Notes under the pieces: model-generated
The model's input: only the letters and a program-made list of their open reading frames with translations
What the model was told of the DNA's origin: nothing
Database searches by the model: none
Assembly (NCBI GenBank): GCA_016190815.1
Contig: JACPPT010000041.1
Span: forward strand, 1 to 36,498
DNA from: Chloroflexota bacterium
GTDB lineage: Bacteria; Chloroflexota; Dehalococcoidia; JACPPT01
Direction: 5' to 3'
DNA length: 36,498 bases
Made by a program: the position numbers and the translations under genes
In this document: positions 8,798 through 18,185 of the stretch, one piece after another
Layout of the letters: each line of letters starts with the position of its first letter
Position numbering within the stretch: position 1 is the first letter of the stretch

Positions 8798-10063
8798 TTG
8801 GAACATACAGGCGTGAACAATTCCTCTAAGGCTCTTACCGACATAAAGGTTCTGGAATACGCCCAGTTCGTATCGGGGCCATATTGCACCAAGCTCTTAG
8901 CTGACATGGGTGCCGAGGTTATTAAAATAGAAGCCCCGGCGTCCGGGGACGAGGCGAGAACACGCGGCCCTTTCCTGGGTGACCTCCCTCATCCAGAGCA
9001 CAGCGGCCTTTTTCTTTATCTGAACACCGATAAAATGGGTATAACCCTTGACCCTACCACGTCTAGGGGGAAGAGGATATTCCGTGACCTGGTCAGGTGG
9101 GCTGATGTGCTGGTTGAGAACTATCCTCTGGGCTACATGAAGAAGCTGCGCCTTGACTTCGGCGCTCTGAAAAAGCTCAACCCAAAGCTTATCATGGCCT
9201 CAATCACGCCCTTTGGACAGAGCGGGCCATATAAGGACTACAAGTCCTACTACTTGAATACCTTTCACGCAGGGGGTGAGGGCTACTGCCTTCCAGGCCC
9301 GCCCGCCTGGCTCCTCTTTCCTGACCGTCCCCCTGTAAAAGGTGGGGGCTTTCTGGGAGAGTACGACAGCGGGCTGGCTGCTGCCAACGCTATTCTATTT
9401 GCCCTCCTTGCTCGCGAGGAGACAGGCCAGGGCGAGTATATTGATGTTTCCCAGCAGGAGGTGCTCATAGGTTGTATGCGCCACGAGTTGGGCGCCTGCA
9501 ACGATGGCTACATCGAGAGCCGGGCCAGTCGAGCCCTGCCGGTAGGTGGCCTCATGCAGTGCAAGGACGGCTTTGTGGACATCATCCCTCTGGAGGCTCG
9601 TCACTGGGAGGCCCTCATGGAGCTTATGGGCAACCCTTCATGGGCAAAAGAGGAAAAATACAGGTGGTCCAACTTCGTTTCACAGGTTTTTGGCGATGTG
9701 GAGGCCCGAATGCAGGCATGGCAGGATGTGAACGACTTCATCGAGGGCTGGATCGTAAAACATACCAAGGAAGAGATACACAAGGCCTCCCAGGACAGGG
9801 GCTGCCCTATGGGGCCGGTTTTCACCGCCGAGGAGGTGGTTAGCTCCGAGCAGCTCCGCGTTCGGGGGTATTTCTCAGAGGTGGAGCACTCCGAGGCAGG
9901 GAGGTTCAAGTACCCCGGGTATCCTTATAAATTCTCCAAAACCCCCTGGAGGCTCGAGCGCCCAGCTCCTCTGTTGGGCCAGCACAACGAAGAGGTCTAT
10001 TGCAAACGCATGGGCTACTCCAAGGAAGAGATGGTAAAGCTGAGACAAACAGGTGTGATTTAG
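8798..10063 (+). CDS. CaiB/BaiF family (class III) CoA-transferase
   Basis: VLEYAQFVSGPYCTKLLADMGAEVIKIEAP, VENYPLGYM. Start is TTG in the ORF track; an in-frame GTG at 8813 is an alternative. Confidence 0.9.
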   Translation: MEHTGVNNSSKALTDIKVLEYAQFVSGPYCTKLLADMGAEVIKIEAPASGDEARTRGPFLGDLPHPEHSGLFLYLNTDKMGITLDPTTSRGKRIFRDLVRWADVLVENYPLGYMKKLRLDFGALKKLNPKLIMASITPFGQSGPYKDYKSYYLNTFHAGGEGYCLPGPPAWLLFPDRPPVKGGGFLGEYDSGLAAANAILFALLAREETGQGEYIDVSQQEVLIGCMRHELGACNDGYIESRASRALPVGGLMQCKDGFVDIIPLEARHWEALMELMGNPSWAKEEKYRWSNFVSQVFGDVEARMQAWQDVNDFIEGWIVKHTKEEIHKASQDRGCPMGPVFTAEEVVSSEQLRVRGYFSEVEHSEAGRFKYPGYPYKFSKTPWRLERPAPLLGQHNEEVYCKRMGYSKEEMVKLRQTGVI

Positions 10064-10065
10064 GC

Positions 10066-11253
10066 TTGAGCAACCTTACGAATAATCTGCCAGTAAAAGG
10101 TATGAGGGTCGTGGACTTCAGCCAGGTCCTGGCCGGGCCTTACGCCGCCACCATGATGGCCTTTATGGGCGCTGAGGTCATCAAGATTGAAAGTAGGACG
10201 AGGGTAGATATAGTCAAGCGAGCCTCCCCCACTCGTTTCCACGACATCAACCTGAGCAAGATGAGCATAACCCTGAACATCAGGCAGCCGGGGGCCGTGG
10301 AGATTGTCAAGAAGCTGGTCTCTATAAGCGATGTGGTGATTCAGAACTTTCGGCCGGGCGTTATGGAGCGCCTGGGCCTGGGATACGATGTCTTGAGGGC
10401 GGTGCGCCCGGACCTGGTCATGCTCTCCCTTTCAGGCTTTGGCGCTGAAGGGCCGGAGCGCCATTACTCTGCCTACGCCGCCATTTTCGGCACCATGGGA
10501 GGGCTGGCCCACATCACGGGCTATCCCGATGCCCCACCCACCGAGGAAAGAGGCCCCCTGGACTTGAGGACAGGCCAGTTTGTGGCTTTCGCCATTCTGG
10601 CTGCTATCCTTCATCGTAGAAAGACGGGGGAGGGACAGTATATAGACCTCGCCGCCAGGGATGGCATAACCTCCCTCATCGGCGACGTCATCATGGATTA
10701 CACGATGAACCAGAGGAGCCAGTCCCGGAAGGGCAACCTGGACGATTTCATGGCCCCCCATAACTGCTATCCGTGCAAGGGGCAAGACAAGTGGGTCTCC
10801 ATTGCTGTGAAGACCGACGAGGAATGGGAGGCTCTCTGCAACGCCATGGGCATGCCCGAATTATCCAAAGACCCTCGCTTCGCCGACTCCTTTAGCCGCT
10901 GGCAGAATCAGGAGGATCTGGACAAAATCATCGGCGGCTGGACTTCAGGCTATACCCACTACGAGGTCATGCACATCCTACAGAAGGCAGGGGTCGCCGC
11001 TGTGCCCTCGTTCAACAGCGAGGAGCTTTTCAAAGACCCGCACCTTAACGAGCGGGGCTTCATCATAGAGCTGGAGCACCCGGAGCTGGGAAAGAGGAAG
11101 GTATTCGGCGCTCCGTGGAAGTTTGCCAACATAACCCCCCAGATCAAGCGAGGGCCGATGCTGGGACAGCACAACGAGTACGTTTTCTCCGAGCTCCTGG
11201 GCTTTTCAGAGGGGGAAATCGCTGAACTGCAAGAGAAAGAGGTCCTGAACTAG
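10066..11253 (+). CDS. CaiB/BaiF family CoA-transferase
   Basis: MRVVDFSQVLAGPYAATMMAFMGAEVIKIES...VIQNFRPGVMERLGLGYD. ORF-track start at 10000 overlaps the previous gene; TTG 10066 follows its stop. Confidence 0.88.
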   Translation: MSNLTNNLPVKGMRVVDFSQVLAGPYAATMMAFMGAEVIKIESRTRVDIVKRASPTRFHDINLSKMSITLNIRQPGAVEIVKKLVSISDVVIQNFRPGVMERLGLGYDVLRAVRPDLVMLSLSGFGAEGPERHYSAYAAIFGTMGGLAHITGYPDAPPTEERGPLDLRTGQFVAFAILAAILHRRKTGEGQYIDLAARDGITSLIGDVIMDYTMNQRSQSRKGNLDDFMAPHNCYPCKGQDKWVSIAVKTDEEWEALCNAMGMPELSKDPRFADSFSRWQNQEDLDKIIGGWTSGYTHYEVMHILQKAGVAAVPSFNSEELFKDPHLNERGFIIELEHPELGKRKVFGAPWKFANITPQIKRGPMLGQHNEYVFSELLGFSEGEIAELQEKEVLN

Positions 11254-11381
11254 AAGTCTCCCGGCAGTAGCTACCCGCGTGGGGGGGAACCCGAACTTTT
11301 GTGGGGATTTGGTTTATCACCTCAACCCCAAGTGTAGGCTCTAGGAAGCAACTTGGGCTGATCTCAAAGAATAAGGATGGC

Positions 11382-11603
11382 TTACAACAATCCAGAAAAT
11401 CTCCCGGGCGTTATTGCTGCCTGCCTCAATATGGAGCGTAACGTCTTTGGGGCGAGTTCATGCCGGTGATAGGGAATTGTTACTCTCCGACCTGTTTCGA
11501 GATGCTTAAGAATATAGTGACTACCTCGAACACGATGCACTGTAAAGCCTGCGCGTAGGAGTACCTCTACAGTTTGCTTGCCACTAACCCGTGGAAGCTT
11601 CAC
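11382..11603 (-). CDS. hicA: HicA-family mRNA interferase toxin
   Basis: LRAGFTVHRVRGSHYILKH...VTIPYHRHELAPKTLRSILRQA is the classic HicA/YcfA signature. Confidence 0.85.
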   Translation of the reverse strand: MKLPRVSGKQTVEVLLRAGFTVHRVRGSHYILKHLETGRRVTIPYHRHELAPKTLRSILRQAAITPGRFSGLL

Positions 11604-11821
11604 ACTGCAACCTCTACAACTGCCTCCTCAATAGATTCCTCGGAAGGTATTGGCTCACCATCTGCTTGAAGGCTCTCGATATAGAGCTCTATAGCTTCCT
11701 TAATATTAGCTAGAGCTTCCTCTCTGGTGTCGCCTTCGCTGATGCACCCAGGCAACAAAGGGACTGTAGCAGTATATCCACCCAACTCATTAGGCTCAAG
11801 GATTACGCGAAAACTCTTCAC
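11600..11821 (-). CDS. hicB: HicB-family antitoxin
   Basis: GGYTATVPLLPGCISEGDTREEALANIKEAIELYIESL; overlaps hicA start. Confidence 0.85.
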   Translation of the reverse strand: MKSFRVILEPNELGGYTATVPLLPGCISEGDTREEALANIKEAIELYIESLQADGEPIPSEESIEEAVVEVAV

Positions 11822-12050
11822 TTAATACCTCGCCTTTCGTAAACTCAAGAATCCCTGCATTATCGGTACATATTCTGTTAAACTGCGCTCATATGCAAAT
11901 TATAACAGAAAACTAGTCGGGGGAAAATCCGAACTCTCTTAGATATATGGTTCATCGCAGGTATAGCACGAGACAGACAGTCCATCATAAACTATGACTT
12001 TCATGGCCCTCGCTGTGTAAACGGTATTAGCGCAAGTTTAGGAATCTGAA

Positions 12051-13001
12051 TCAAGATACATTGGAAAACAATTGCCTAACTGAAACGTAGGCTTCGTTTG
12101 TCTCTGCCGCCCTTCTAACTTTTTGTTCGAGAACTGTGCGAAGGGAAAGCTTCGACTGCAATAGATCATTCAGGTCGAGACCGTCCATGCAAACTATATT
12201 TGTTGGCTTGCCTCGGATAAACGCCTCAAGCCCTTCCGAGCTGAATCCGGAGTAGCTCATGAACAAACCCCTTGACCATTTGGCTTTGCCACCAACTTTC
12301 CCTGAGAAAACCAAAAGACGTTCCTGCCCAACCAGTTCATTTTGCCACGTTGCTTCAACAAGGTAGGTTTCGTCTTGAAACTGCAAACTACCATCTATTT
12401 GCTCACCAACGAGTCTGAATGAGCTCCGGGGTGCCAAATTGAACACGTGAAATAGGTCATTGAGAAATTTCTCAAACTCGAATCCTCTTTCCTGTGGGGA
12501 GAGCGAGCTAAGCTTCAGAAGTTTAGTGCTCAATTCTAGGCGCACTTTGTGGGACAACGCCACAGCATCAGACATACCATCCGATTCGGATGGACTTCTA
12601 GGCAAACTACCAAGGAACTTCAAGTCGTGAAGTTCAGGAATCTTAAAGCCCACTTGAGCAATAAGCTCATTCAGCTTCTTCATTTCCTCGTAGGTAATAG
12701 AATCGCCTTTGTTTTGGCGATACATTATACCTTTTCGAATAAGTTCAACAAGAAGAGGGCAGAAGCTATTACTCTGATATTGGAGCGTAGCAGTTAGCAA
12801 CTGAGTGATAGCAGGAAGTTTACTGCCACCGGGCCAGAATTGGTTAAGACCAAGTAACTTAGCAACACCCTCAAAAGAAATGTTTTGGTCTGCGAACGGA
12901 TGGGCCTTGCCCGGTAGAAAAGGGTAAAGATGTTCAGCAAGTTTACTCAAAACTTGAGTCTGCGCAAGAGACAACATCATCTTAGAAGCCCATCTTGACA
13001 T
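12051..13001 (-). CDS. Predicted Mrr-like PD-(D/E)XK restriction endonuclease-fold protein
   Basis: C-terminal GFEFEKFLNDLFHVF...GEQIDGSLQFQDETYLVEATWQ...GKVGGKAKWSRGLFMSYSGFSSEGLEAF. Confidence 0.55.
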   Translation of the reverse strand: MSRWASKMMLSLAQTQVLSKLAEHLYPFLPGKAHPFADQNISFEGVAKLLGLNQFWPGGSKLPAITQLLTATLQYQSNSFCPLLVELIRKGIMYRQNKGDSITYEEMKKLNELIAQVGFKIPELHDLKFLGSLPRSPSESDGMSDAVALSHKVRLELSTKLLKLSSLSPQERGFEFEKFLNDLFHVFNLAPRSSFRLVGEQIDGSLQFQDETYLVEATWQNELVGQERLLVFSGKVGGKAKWSRGLFMSYSGFSSEGLEAFIRGKPTNIVCMDGLDLNDLLQSKLSLRTVLEQKVRRAAETNEAYVSVRQLFSNVS

Positions 13002-13073
13002 TCATTCGCATATTAACACAGGCAAGCCAAAACAGTCAAAGCAGTCTGTTCATCCTGAAGCTAGTCATGCGTT

Positions 13074-13154
13074 AGTTCGGGCCATTTTGAATCCATTAGG
13101 TTCAGAAATAGCCACCTTGCTCCCCGAGCCAGGGGAAAATCCGAACTTTTTGCG
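13074..13154. repeat. Dispersed repeat copy flanking ORF 13169..13678 (left)
   Basis: agttcgggccattttgaatccattaggttcagaaatagccaccttgctccccgagccaggggaaaatccgaactttttg; second copy at 13692. Confidence 0.7.
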
Positions 13155-13168
13155 ATGTGTGGTTCTTG

Positions 13169-13678
13169 TTAAATTTTGTCCATAGGAATTTTCTGTATAG
13201 CTTCTATTAGCGCCGGACACTGTTTGACAAGTAAATCATCCTTGTAGTTTTGAATTGCCTTCTTGAAATCATCGAAATACTTTTCAACGACAATTTCAAT
13301 CCAGCCGTCATCTTTTATTATGATGCCGCAAATGTCATCATGCCTTATTCCCATTCTTATTGTCCCTTGCTGATTCAGCAGATATTGATGGACTAACCCA
13401 GAGCGAACCCTGCCATAGATGTCAAAATTTGCATCCAAATCTAAATACGGCTTGCCTAAATATTTCAGAAAAGCTTTAAAATTACAGGTCTTCGGTCCAG
13501 ATATTAGTTTTCCTGTTACTAGCCCGCCAACAATTTCGGTGTAGTCTAGCAGGCCCAGCGCTGACAGAAAATTAGCTTTCCCACTGATAACAGTTTGCAG
13601 GTCATTGACCATAAACGCTTCGATTTTTGATACGAACTCTTGGACTTTCGCTAAGTCTGCGCTCATAGTCGCTTGCAC
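13169..13678 (-). CDS. Hypothetical protein
   Basis: 169-aa ORF with no family recognised; sits between two direct repeats. Confidence 0.65.
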   Translation of the reverse strand: MQATMSADLAKVQEFVSKIEAFMVNDLQTVISGKANFLSALGLLDYTEIVGGLVTGKLISGPKTCNFKAFLKYLGKPYLDLDANFDIYGRVRSGLVHQYLLNQQGTIRMGIRHDDICGIIIKDDGWIEIVVEKYFDDFKKAIQNYKDDLLVKQCPALIEAIQKIPMDKI

Positions 13679-13691
13679 TCTGTTACGTTGA

Positions 13692-13766
13692 TAGTTCGGG
13701 TCATTTTGTATCTGTCAGGTTCGAAAATAGCCACCGTGCTCCCCGGGCAGGACCAGAACATTTTTG
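13692..13766. repeat. Dispersed repeat copy flanking ORF 13169..13678 (right)
   Basis: agttcgggtcattttgtatctgtcaggttcgaaaatagccaccgtgctccccgggcaggaccagaacatttttgag; direct orientation relative to 13074 copy. Confidence 0.7.
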
Positions 13767-13788
13767 AGTCCCTCGCCTTCCAGTTCAC

Positions 13789-14535
13789 CTAACTTCTGGC
13801 TCTGGCCTTCTTCCTCCTTTTGGGCATGCCAATGGGGCAGATGTAAACACACATCCCGCAGGCCCTGGCCCCCAGGCGCCTCTCCTGCTCGTCCATGTGC
13901 TCGTAGCACTTGTCGGCATCCATGCGGACCTCCCGCGGCTCCGAGGCCACAAAGGGGACGCCGCTGAAGGCTTTGGACGGGCACTCCACTACACAGGCCT
14001 TGCACTTTCCGCATTCGTCCTCCATAAGCTGGCCCGGAGGAAGGGGCGCATCGGTCAGGACGGTCGCCCACCTGACCCGTGGCCCCATCTCGGGGGTTAT
14101 GAGGAGGCAGTTCTTGCCTATCCAGCCGTGCCCCGCCAGGTGGGCGGCTAGCTTGTGGGAGAAGAGTGCTGCGTGCCTCTTCCTGTCCAGGGTTTGCGAG
14201 GCGGACACGGGCAGTGCGAGATGTCCCCGCTCCTGAAGCATACGGCTCATCTCCAGGGCGATGCGGTCGAGATGGTGGTTCACGACATGGTAGATGTGGA
14301 AGTGGTATGTCCCGATGACCTTCGGATTGCTGTGCTGGTGCAGCTCGTCCACGATGCCGTGGGCCAGGGGCATGCCTATGGATATGGCGCTGGGGAACTT
14401 CTTCAGGAAAGGCCCGCCCTGCGCTGTGATAAAGTCCCTGGCCGGTCTGAGGTCGGCCGTCCCGAAGAAGGCGGCCCCCAATGTCTTCGAGCGTGCTCTC
14501 ATCTCGTTCACCAGGGCATCTATGCTTTCTCTCAT
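13789..14535 (-). CDS. QueG-like (epoxyqueuosine reductase-related) double 4Fe-4S protein
   Basis: AGHGWIGKNCLLITPEMGPRVRWATVLTDAPL, CGKCKACVVECPSKAF, CGMCVYICPIG. Start reassigned to MRESIDALV because the longer ORF start lies in an intergenic repeat. Confidence 0.75.
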   Translation of the reverse strand: MRESIDALVNEMRARSKTLGAAFFGTADLRPARDFITAQGGPFLKKFPSAISIGMPLAHGIVDELHQHSNPKVIGTYHFHIYHVVNHHLDRIALEMSRMLQERGHLALPVSASQTLDRKRHAALFSHKLAAHLAGHGWIGKNCLLITPEMGPRVRWATVLTDAPLPPGQLMEDECGKCKACVVECPSKAFSGVPFVASEPREVRMDADKCYEHMDEQERRLGARACGMCVYICPIGMPKRRKKARARS

Positions 14536-14559
14536 CTGCGTCCTCCTATCAGTTTCCCG

Positions 14560-14672
14560 GAATCCCTCACCCCCTATCCCCCTCTCCCTTGCCAAGGGAG
14601 AGGGGGAAAAGAACGCTGGGGGAACCCCCAGACCCCCACCAGAGGGGGTATCCCCTCTGGACTCTCAAGTGG
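14560..14672 (-). repeat. Intergenic palindromic repeat family, copy C
   Basis: Contains CCCCCTCTCCCTT-GCC-AAGGGAGAGGGGG hairpin plus GGGGGAACCCCCAGACCCCC; reverse complement of copies A/B layout. Confidence 0.7.
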
Positions 14673-14707
14673 AGGTTTTGGGACAGATTTTACACCCTGG
14701 AAGGGGT

Positions 14708-15913
14708 CTAATAAATAACCTTTTCCTCCATCAGCCTCTGGATTTCTTTTTGGGGAAGGCCGAGAATCTCCCCGAAGACGTAGTCGTTGTGCTGGCCCAG
14801 AAGGGGCGCAGGGCTTCGTATGCCCCCCGGCGTGGCGCTGAGCTTCCAGCTAAGGCCTGCGATGATGTCCTTCCCTATGGCAGGGTGCTCGAAGTCCGCG
14901 TAAATCTGGCGCTCCTGAAAATGAGGATCAAGGTATCTTTCCCCAACGTCGAGGACTGGAGCTGCCGCCACGCCCGCCCGCTGGAGGATTTCCGCTGCCT
15001 CGTAGTGGGTATGGTTTCTTGTCCACTGGGCCACGTATTCGTCCAGCTCTGCTACATTGGAAAGCCTGCTGGCGGCGTCTGCGAATCTCTCCTCACTAGT
15101 CCAGGGAGGGTTCCCTACGGCGTTGCAGAAGGCGCTCCACTCCTCCTCGGTCTTGACGGCTATGGAAACCCATTTGTCCTCCCCCTTGCAGGGGTAGTTC
15201 CCGTGAGGAGCCATGGTCGGATGGCGATTGCCACGGGGGCCGATAATTCGACCGTTTATGGTGTACTCCATGATGGCCTCCCCTATGCAGCAGGCGGCGG
15301 CCTCCCATTGGGGCACCTCTATGTGCTGCCCGAGGCCTGTGTTGTTTCTGTAGTATAGAGCGCTCAGGACGGCAAAGGCCGCGTGGATGGCCGAGGTCAT
15401 ATCGGCGTAGAAGCCCTGAGAGCCCAGTACCCTCTCACCGTAGTAGCCCACCATGCTGTCCAGCCCGGCCAGGCTGCTCACCGTTGGGCCGTAGGTTACT
15501 ATGTGAGACAGTGGGCCGTAGCTTCCTGCTGCGGGCAAGGAGACCATAATGAGGTCTGGCTTGATACGCCTGAGAGACTCGTAGTTCAGGCCGTGCTCTT
15601 TCATGACCCTGGGGGAGAAGTTCTCGGCTACGACATCGCAGGTCTTGACCATCTCTTTTAGAAGAAGCCTGCCCTCGGGGTGGCTCATGTCCACTGTGAC
15701 GCCCAGCTTGTTGCGATTTGTGGTGTGGAAGACTGGGTCTTTCTCAGGGTCTCTGGAGGTGTTCAGGGGGCTCTGCCTCATCTCGTCGAGGTGCTTTCTC
15801 GTCTCAACCTTTATCACCTCGGCCCCCATATCCGCAAGAACTTGGCCCAGGAGAGGCCCAGCGATGACCCATCCAAAGTCGAGGACCCTGTAGTCTCTTA
15901 GCGGGTACTGCAT
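14708..15913 (-). CDS. CaiB/BaiF family CoA-transferase
   Basis: VLDFGWVIAGPLLGQVLADMGAEVIKVET...VAENFSPRVMKEHGLNYE. Confidence 0.9.
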   Translation of the reverse strand: MQYPLRDYRVLDFGWVIAGPLLGQVLADMGAEVIKVETRKHLDEMRQSPLNTSRDPEKDPVFHTTNRNKLGVTVDMSHPEGRLLLKEMVKTCDVVAENFSPRVMKEHGLNYESLRRIKPDLIMVSLPAAGSYGPLSHIVTYGPTVSSLAGLDSMVGYYGERVLGSQGFYADMTSAIHAAFAVLSALYYRNNTGLGQHIEVPQWEAAACCIGEAIMEYTINGRIIGPRGNRHPTMAPHGNYPCKGEDKWVSIAVKTEEEWSAFCNAVGNPPWTSEERFADAASRLSNVAELDEYVAQWTRNHTHYEAAEILQRAGVAAAPVLDVGERYLDPHFQERQIYADFEHPAIGKDIIAGLSWKLSATPGGIRSPAPLLGQHNDYVFGEILGLPQKEIQRLMEEKVIY

Positions 15914-15971
15914 CTTTCTCCTGTAAGCAATACCTTAGCTGGACTCGTCTGTCCAGCAGGAGCGATACATA

Positions 15972-16610
15972 CTAACGCAGCCAGAGCACATCCCCGTACA
16001 GGTTGGAGTCCCACGGCCGCTGGCTGAAGACGGCGATCTCGGCTTTCTCCCTGCCCAGGACGGTATCCTCACCGTGTCCAGGATAGACGAGGGTGTCATC
16101 TGGCAAGGGCAAGAGGTGTTGACGAATGCTCTCCACTTCCTGTCGAAAGTCGGCTGGAGAGCGCGTGTGACCAGGGCCGTGGGGGAAAAGGGTGTCTCCG
16201 CTGAACAGATGACGCCCGGCCAACAGGCATATACTTCCTGGGGAGTGGCCCGGAGTGTGTATGACCCGGAAGGGTAGCGCACCTACGGAAAGAACATCCC
16301 TGTGATGCAGAAAGAGGTCCGGGGCCTCGAGGAGCCGGTCAGCCTCAGCGTGATGAATAGCCACGGGTGCCCTCAATCCTCGACGCACCTCCAGGAAGGC
16401 CCCCAGATGGTCGCTATGAGCATGGGTAATGACAATGTAGCGCACCTGGAGCCCCTCGCACGCCACCATGATCTTCTCGGGCTCATTGGGAACGTCTATG
16501 ACGAGAGCTTCTCTTGAAGGCAGGGATACCACCACATAACAGTTGGCCTGGTGGGGTCCCAAGGGTAGCTTGCGTATTGCAAGGTCGCGTCCTTGATAGT
16601 GCCACTTCAT
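15972..16610 (-). CDS. MBL-fold metallo-hydrolase (glyoxalase II-like)
   Basis: THAHSDHLGA, HTPGHSPGSICLL, GDTLF, YPGHGEDT. Confidence 0.9.
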   Translation of the reverse strand: MKWHYQGRDLAIRKLPLGPHQANCYVVVSLPSREALVIDVPNEPEKIMVACEGLQVRYIVITHAHSDHLGAFLEVRRGLRAPVAIHHAEADRLLEAPDLFLHHRDVLSVGALPFRVIHTPGHSPGSICLLAGRHLFSGDTLFPHGPGHTRSPADFRQEVESIRQHLLPLPDDTLVYPGHGEDTVLGREKAEIAVFSQRPWDSNLYGDVLWLR

Positions 16611-16656
16611 ATGCCTTCCTTCATCTTTTGTTTTTCAGGGCGGAGGTTTGGTCCTG

Positions 16657-17874
16657 CTAGATTATCCCTGCCCCTCGCAGGCGTATTAGCTCCTCCCTGG
16701 AATAGCCCAGCCGCTTGCAGTAAATTTCCTCGTTGTGCTCCCCCAGAAGGGGGGCGGGCCGCTCCACTCTCCAAGGAGTTTCGGAAAGCCTGTAGGGAGG
16801 GCCTGGATACTTGAATCGCCCGGCCCCGGGATGGTTTATCTCCACGAAGAAGCCTCGATCGTTGAGGTGAGGCTCGTTCACCACCTCCTCGATGGTGTTC
16901 ACCGGCGTGAAGGGGATGCGTCTCTCCTGGCACAGGTTGAAAATCTCCTTTTTGGTGTGCTTCATGAGCCAGGGCGCAAGAAGCGAGTCCAGTTCGTTGG
17001 CGTATTTCCAGCTCATCTCCAGCCTGTCCCTGAACCTGGGGTCGCGGGAATACCATTCGGGAACCTCGCCTCCGCCCACAAGCTCCAGGAAGCGCTTCCA
17101 CTGGTGCCCCCTGCCAGCAATCATGCTCACGTATCCGTCTTTGCAGGGAAGGATGGTGTATGGGTAGAAGCCGGGAGTCCTGTGTCCTGAGCGCTTTCTG
17201 ACCCTCCCCTCGAAGACGTAGGAATAAACTCCCTGTCCTCCATGAAAGGCGGCCCAGACATTGGCCTCGGCCACATCCACGTGCTGCCCCTTCCCCGTCG
17301 CCTGGCGGGCCAGCAGGGCAACCATTGTGGCGGAGGCGGCGTGGACGGCGCCCTGGACGTGGCTCTGGGAAACAGGAAGATTCAGAGGCTCCCTCTGGGG
17401 ATCTCCCACGCCGTAGCTTATCCCGCCCAGGCCAGAGGAGTTGATGTCGTACCCCTTCCAGTCCCTGTATGGCCCCGTCTGGCCGTAGGGCGTTATGGAG
17501 GTAACTATAAGAGATGGGCTCAGCCTGCTGAGGCTGGGGTAGTCCAGCCCCAGCTCTGCCATGACTTTCGGGGGGTTGTTCTCGACGAATACATCACTCC
17601 TCTTGAGCAAGTCCAGAAGCATCTGACGGCCTTTGGCGTTTCTTACATTCAGCGTTATCCCCAGCTTGTTGGCGTTGAGGTATAAAAAAAGCCCGCTCTT
17701 CTCTGGGTGAGGTATGTCGTCCGGGAAAGGGCCGTGCCGTCGGGACTCATCGCCTTCGGGAGGCTCCACCTTTATGACCTCGGCGCCCAGGTCGCCCATG
17801 AGCTTGGCGCAGTAGGCGGCCGAGTAGAACTGTCCATATTCAATGACCTTGAGGCCGGAAAGCGCCTTATCAGA
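16657..17874 (-). CDS. CaiB/BaiF family CoA-transferase
   Basis: VIEYGQFYSAAYCAKLMGDLGAEVIKVEPPEGDESRRHGPFPDDIPHPEKSGLFLYLNANKLGITL; close paralog of 8798..10063. Start MSDKALSG chosen over the 17958 ORF start. Confidence 0.88.
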   Translation of the reverse strand, partial: SDKALSGLKVIEYGQFYSAAYCAKLMGDLGAEVIKVEPPEGDESRRHGPFPDDIPHPEKSGLFLYLNANKLGITLNVRNAKGRQMLLDLLKRSDVFVENNPPKVMAELGLDYPSLSRLSPSLIVTSITPYGQTGPYRDWKGYDINSSGLGGISYGVGDPQREPLNLPVSQSHVQGAVHAASATMVALLARQATGKGQHVDVAEANVWAAFHGGQGVYSYVFEGRVRKRSGHRTPGFYPYTILPCKDGYVSMIAGRGHQWKRFLELVGGGEVPEWYSRDPRFRDRLEMSWKYANELDSLLAPWLMKHTKKEIFNLCQERRIPFTPVNTIEEVVNEPHLNDRGFFVEINHPGAGRFKYPGPPYRLSETPWRVERPAPLLGEHNEEIYCKRLGYSREELIRLRGAGII

Positions 17875-17985
17875 CATTAGGGAATCCTCCCACAGCTTTT
17901 CCGGGGCTGGCCCAAGGGGGCTTGCTGGTATGATAAACACCTGGGACAAGTGTGTCAATTTAGATTGTGGATGGGCGTAATATAA

Positions 17986-18086
17986 CAGGGGTTACAAGGG
18001 GACGAAGCCCCCTTGTCGGGGGTCTGGGGGGTGTCCCCCAACTTCATCATCCCCCTTCCTGACAGGAAGGGGGACAAAGGGGGATG
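17986..18086 (+). repeat. Intergenic palindromic repeat family, copy A
   Basis: aggggacgaagcccccttgtcgggggtctggggggtgtcccccaacttcatcatcccccttcctgacaggaagggggacaaagggggatggt. Confidence 0.75.
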
Positions 18087-18185
18087 GTTCATATGCCAAT
18101 TAAGTGCTCTCTACGTATCTCCTTGACCCTTCGGAGAGCGAAAGGCTATAATTGGGCGTCAACGGATTCAGGGGAAGGAGCGGAT

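Noticed and set aside
14294-15358. 354-aa plus-strand ORF
   Set aside because: Fully antisense to a clear CaiB/BaiF gene and the QueG-like gene; no recognisable domain.
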